Source of the DNA: a bacterium
GTDB taxonomy: Bacteria; JAUVQV01; DATDCY01
Assembly: GCA_036524115.1 (NCBI GenBank)
Contig: DATDCY010000120.1
Span: 1-6,065, forward strand
DNA length: 6,065 nucleotides
Direction: 5' to 3'
Shown here: positions 5,667 through 6,065 of the stretch, one piece after another
Position numbering within the stretch: position 1 is the first letter of the stretch
Layout of the letters: the number at the start of each line of letters is the position of its first letter
The notes under the pieces: model-generated
Database searches by the model: none
Told to the model about the DNA's origin: nothing
What the model saw: only the letters and a program-made list of their open reading frames with translations
Made by a program: the position numbers and the translations under genes

Positions 5667-6065
5667 GTGAAGCGTTGCCTCTTGATGCTGGCCGTGATCC
5701 TCATGAGTCCCGGGTTCGGTTGGACTGCTCACGTCGTCAGGCAGATCCCGATGACCTTTCGGACGACGCTCATCCCCGGGGTCACCTACGATTTCAGCTT
5801 CAGTGTGCACGACGGCCCGGACGAGGCCGCTGCCCGACTCTGGAGCGAGGGGCCGGTCGCGCTCACGGTGCGAGCCGACGGATCGATCACGCACCTTCTG
5901 GGGCGCATCCGTCCCCTTGGAGCCCCCGTCGATTTCACGCGGCAGCTGTGGGTCCAGTGGCGCGGCGGCGGTGAGACGCACCGGATCAGGATGCCCGTCG
6001 TGCCCTATGCGATGTTTGCCGTCGACGCCCTGCCGGGACCGCAGGGGCCGCGGGGCGAGACAGGA
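5667..6065 (+). CDS. Exported collagen-like protein (Gly-X-Y repeat), 3'-truncated by window edge
   Basis: An open frame of 133 codons that runs off the window. The N-terminus MKRCLLMLAVILM is a signal peptide (basic n-region, hydrophobic core), probably cleaved near residues 18-21. Residues about 25-121 follow a pattern I recognise from large bacterial surface proteins: a strand ending YDFSFSVHD, then ARLWSEGPVALTV, ADGSITHLLG, a LWVQW strand, a basic stretch and VPYAMFAVDAL, the equivalent of the usual VPYALRAEAA. Immediately after this, G124-PQ-GPR-GET-G133 starts Gly-X-Y triplets typical of bacterial collagen-like proteins, which form trimeric stalks at the surface. The GTG at 5667 is chosen for its AGGAGGG site and the resulting signal peptide. 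Base composition at the start (about 58-65% G+C over 5701-5820 by hand count) is lower than in the hotdog gene. The length of the collagen region and any C-terminal domain lie outside the window. The role is unknown; adhesion, biofilm or spore/cell-surface display are options. Confidence 0.8.
   Translation, partial: MKRCLLMLAVILMSPGFGWTAHVVRQIPMTFRTTLIPGVTYDFSFSVHDGPDEAAARLWSEGPVALTVRADGSITHLLGRIRPLGAPVDFTRQLWVQWRGGGETHRIRMPVVPYAMFAVDALPGPQGPRGETG

Noticed and set aside
5559-5981. 140-residue minus-strand frame over the collagen-like gene
   Set aside because: No family resemblance; the plus strand encodes a signal peptide and collagen triplets with a proper promoter and ribosome binding site.

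Overview
The window is a compact, very G+C-rich bacterial segment from a Gram-negative-type organism. A lipoprotein, an exported collagen-like protein and a bifunctional penicillin-binding protein are all encoded. The pairing of a 4-vinyl-reductase-like (V4R) sensor with a soluble histidine kinase, and a C-run/G-run intergenic hairpin, are styles I associate with Desulfobacterota/Deltaproteobacteria-like genomes. That placement is inference, not proof. No mobile-element genes, CRISPR arrays, tRNA or rRNA genes are visible. Both ends cut through genes.

Layout. (1) 3-1913, plus strand: the 3' part of a class A penicillin-binding protein with GT51 glycosyltransferase and transpeptidase domains, all catalytic motifs intact. 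(2) 1941-1980: a C/G-run hairpin at the convergent junction, ending on the next gene's stop codon. (3) 1979-3644, minus strand: a tightly coupled two-gene unit made of a 182-residue V4R sensor (3096-3644) and a soluble histidine kinase (1979-3109), with reading frames overlapping by 14 nt. (4) 3816-4241, minus: a small lipoprotein with a chagasin-type (I42) cysteine-protease-inhibitor fold, in DNA of clearly lower G+C. (5) 4323-4877, minus: a GNAT N-acetyltransferase. (6) 4878-5048: a divergent control region with two opposed TTGACA -35 boxes, G+C palindromes in both spacers and a 10-bp-period direct repeat. (7) 5049-5531, plus: a hotdog protein of the YiiD C-terminal / MadB type (possible malonyl-ACP decarboxylase), probably on a leaderless mRNA. 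(8) 5667 to the window end, plus: the start of an exported collagen-like protein whose Gly-X-Y repeats begin just before the window stops.

How the genes may work together. The V4R protein keeps the C-E-C-C spacing of the zinc site in MopR-type phenol sensors and is translationally coupled to a kinase with no sensor or membrane domain of its own. It is therefore the likely input subunit of a split two-component sensor with no response regulator nearby. The divergent GNAT and hotdog genes match, domain for domain, the two halves of the enterobacterial fusion protein YiiD/MadA, which suggests a split version of that system. The remaining genes concern the cell envelope (peptidoglycan synthesis, inhibitor lipoprotein, collagen-like surface protein). 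Nothing in the sequence shows that they are co-regulated.
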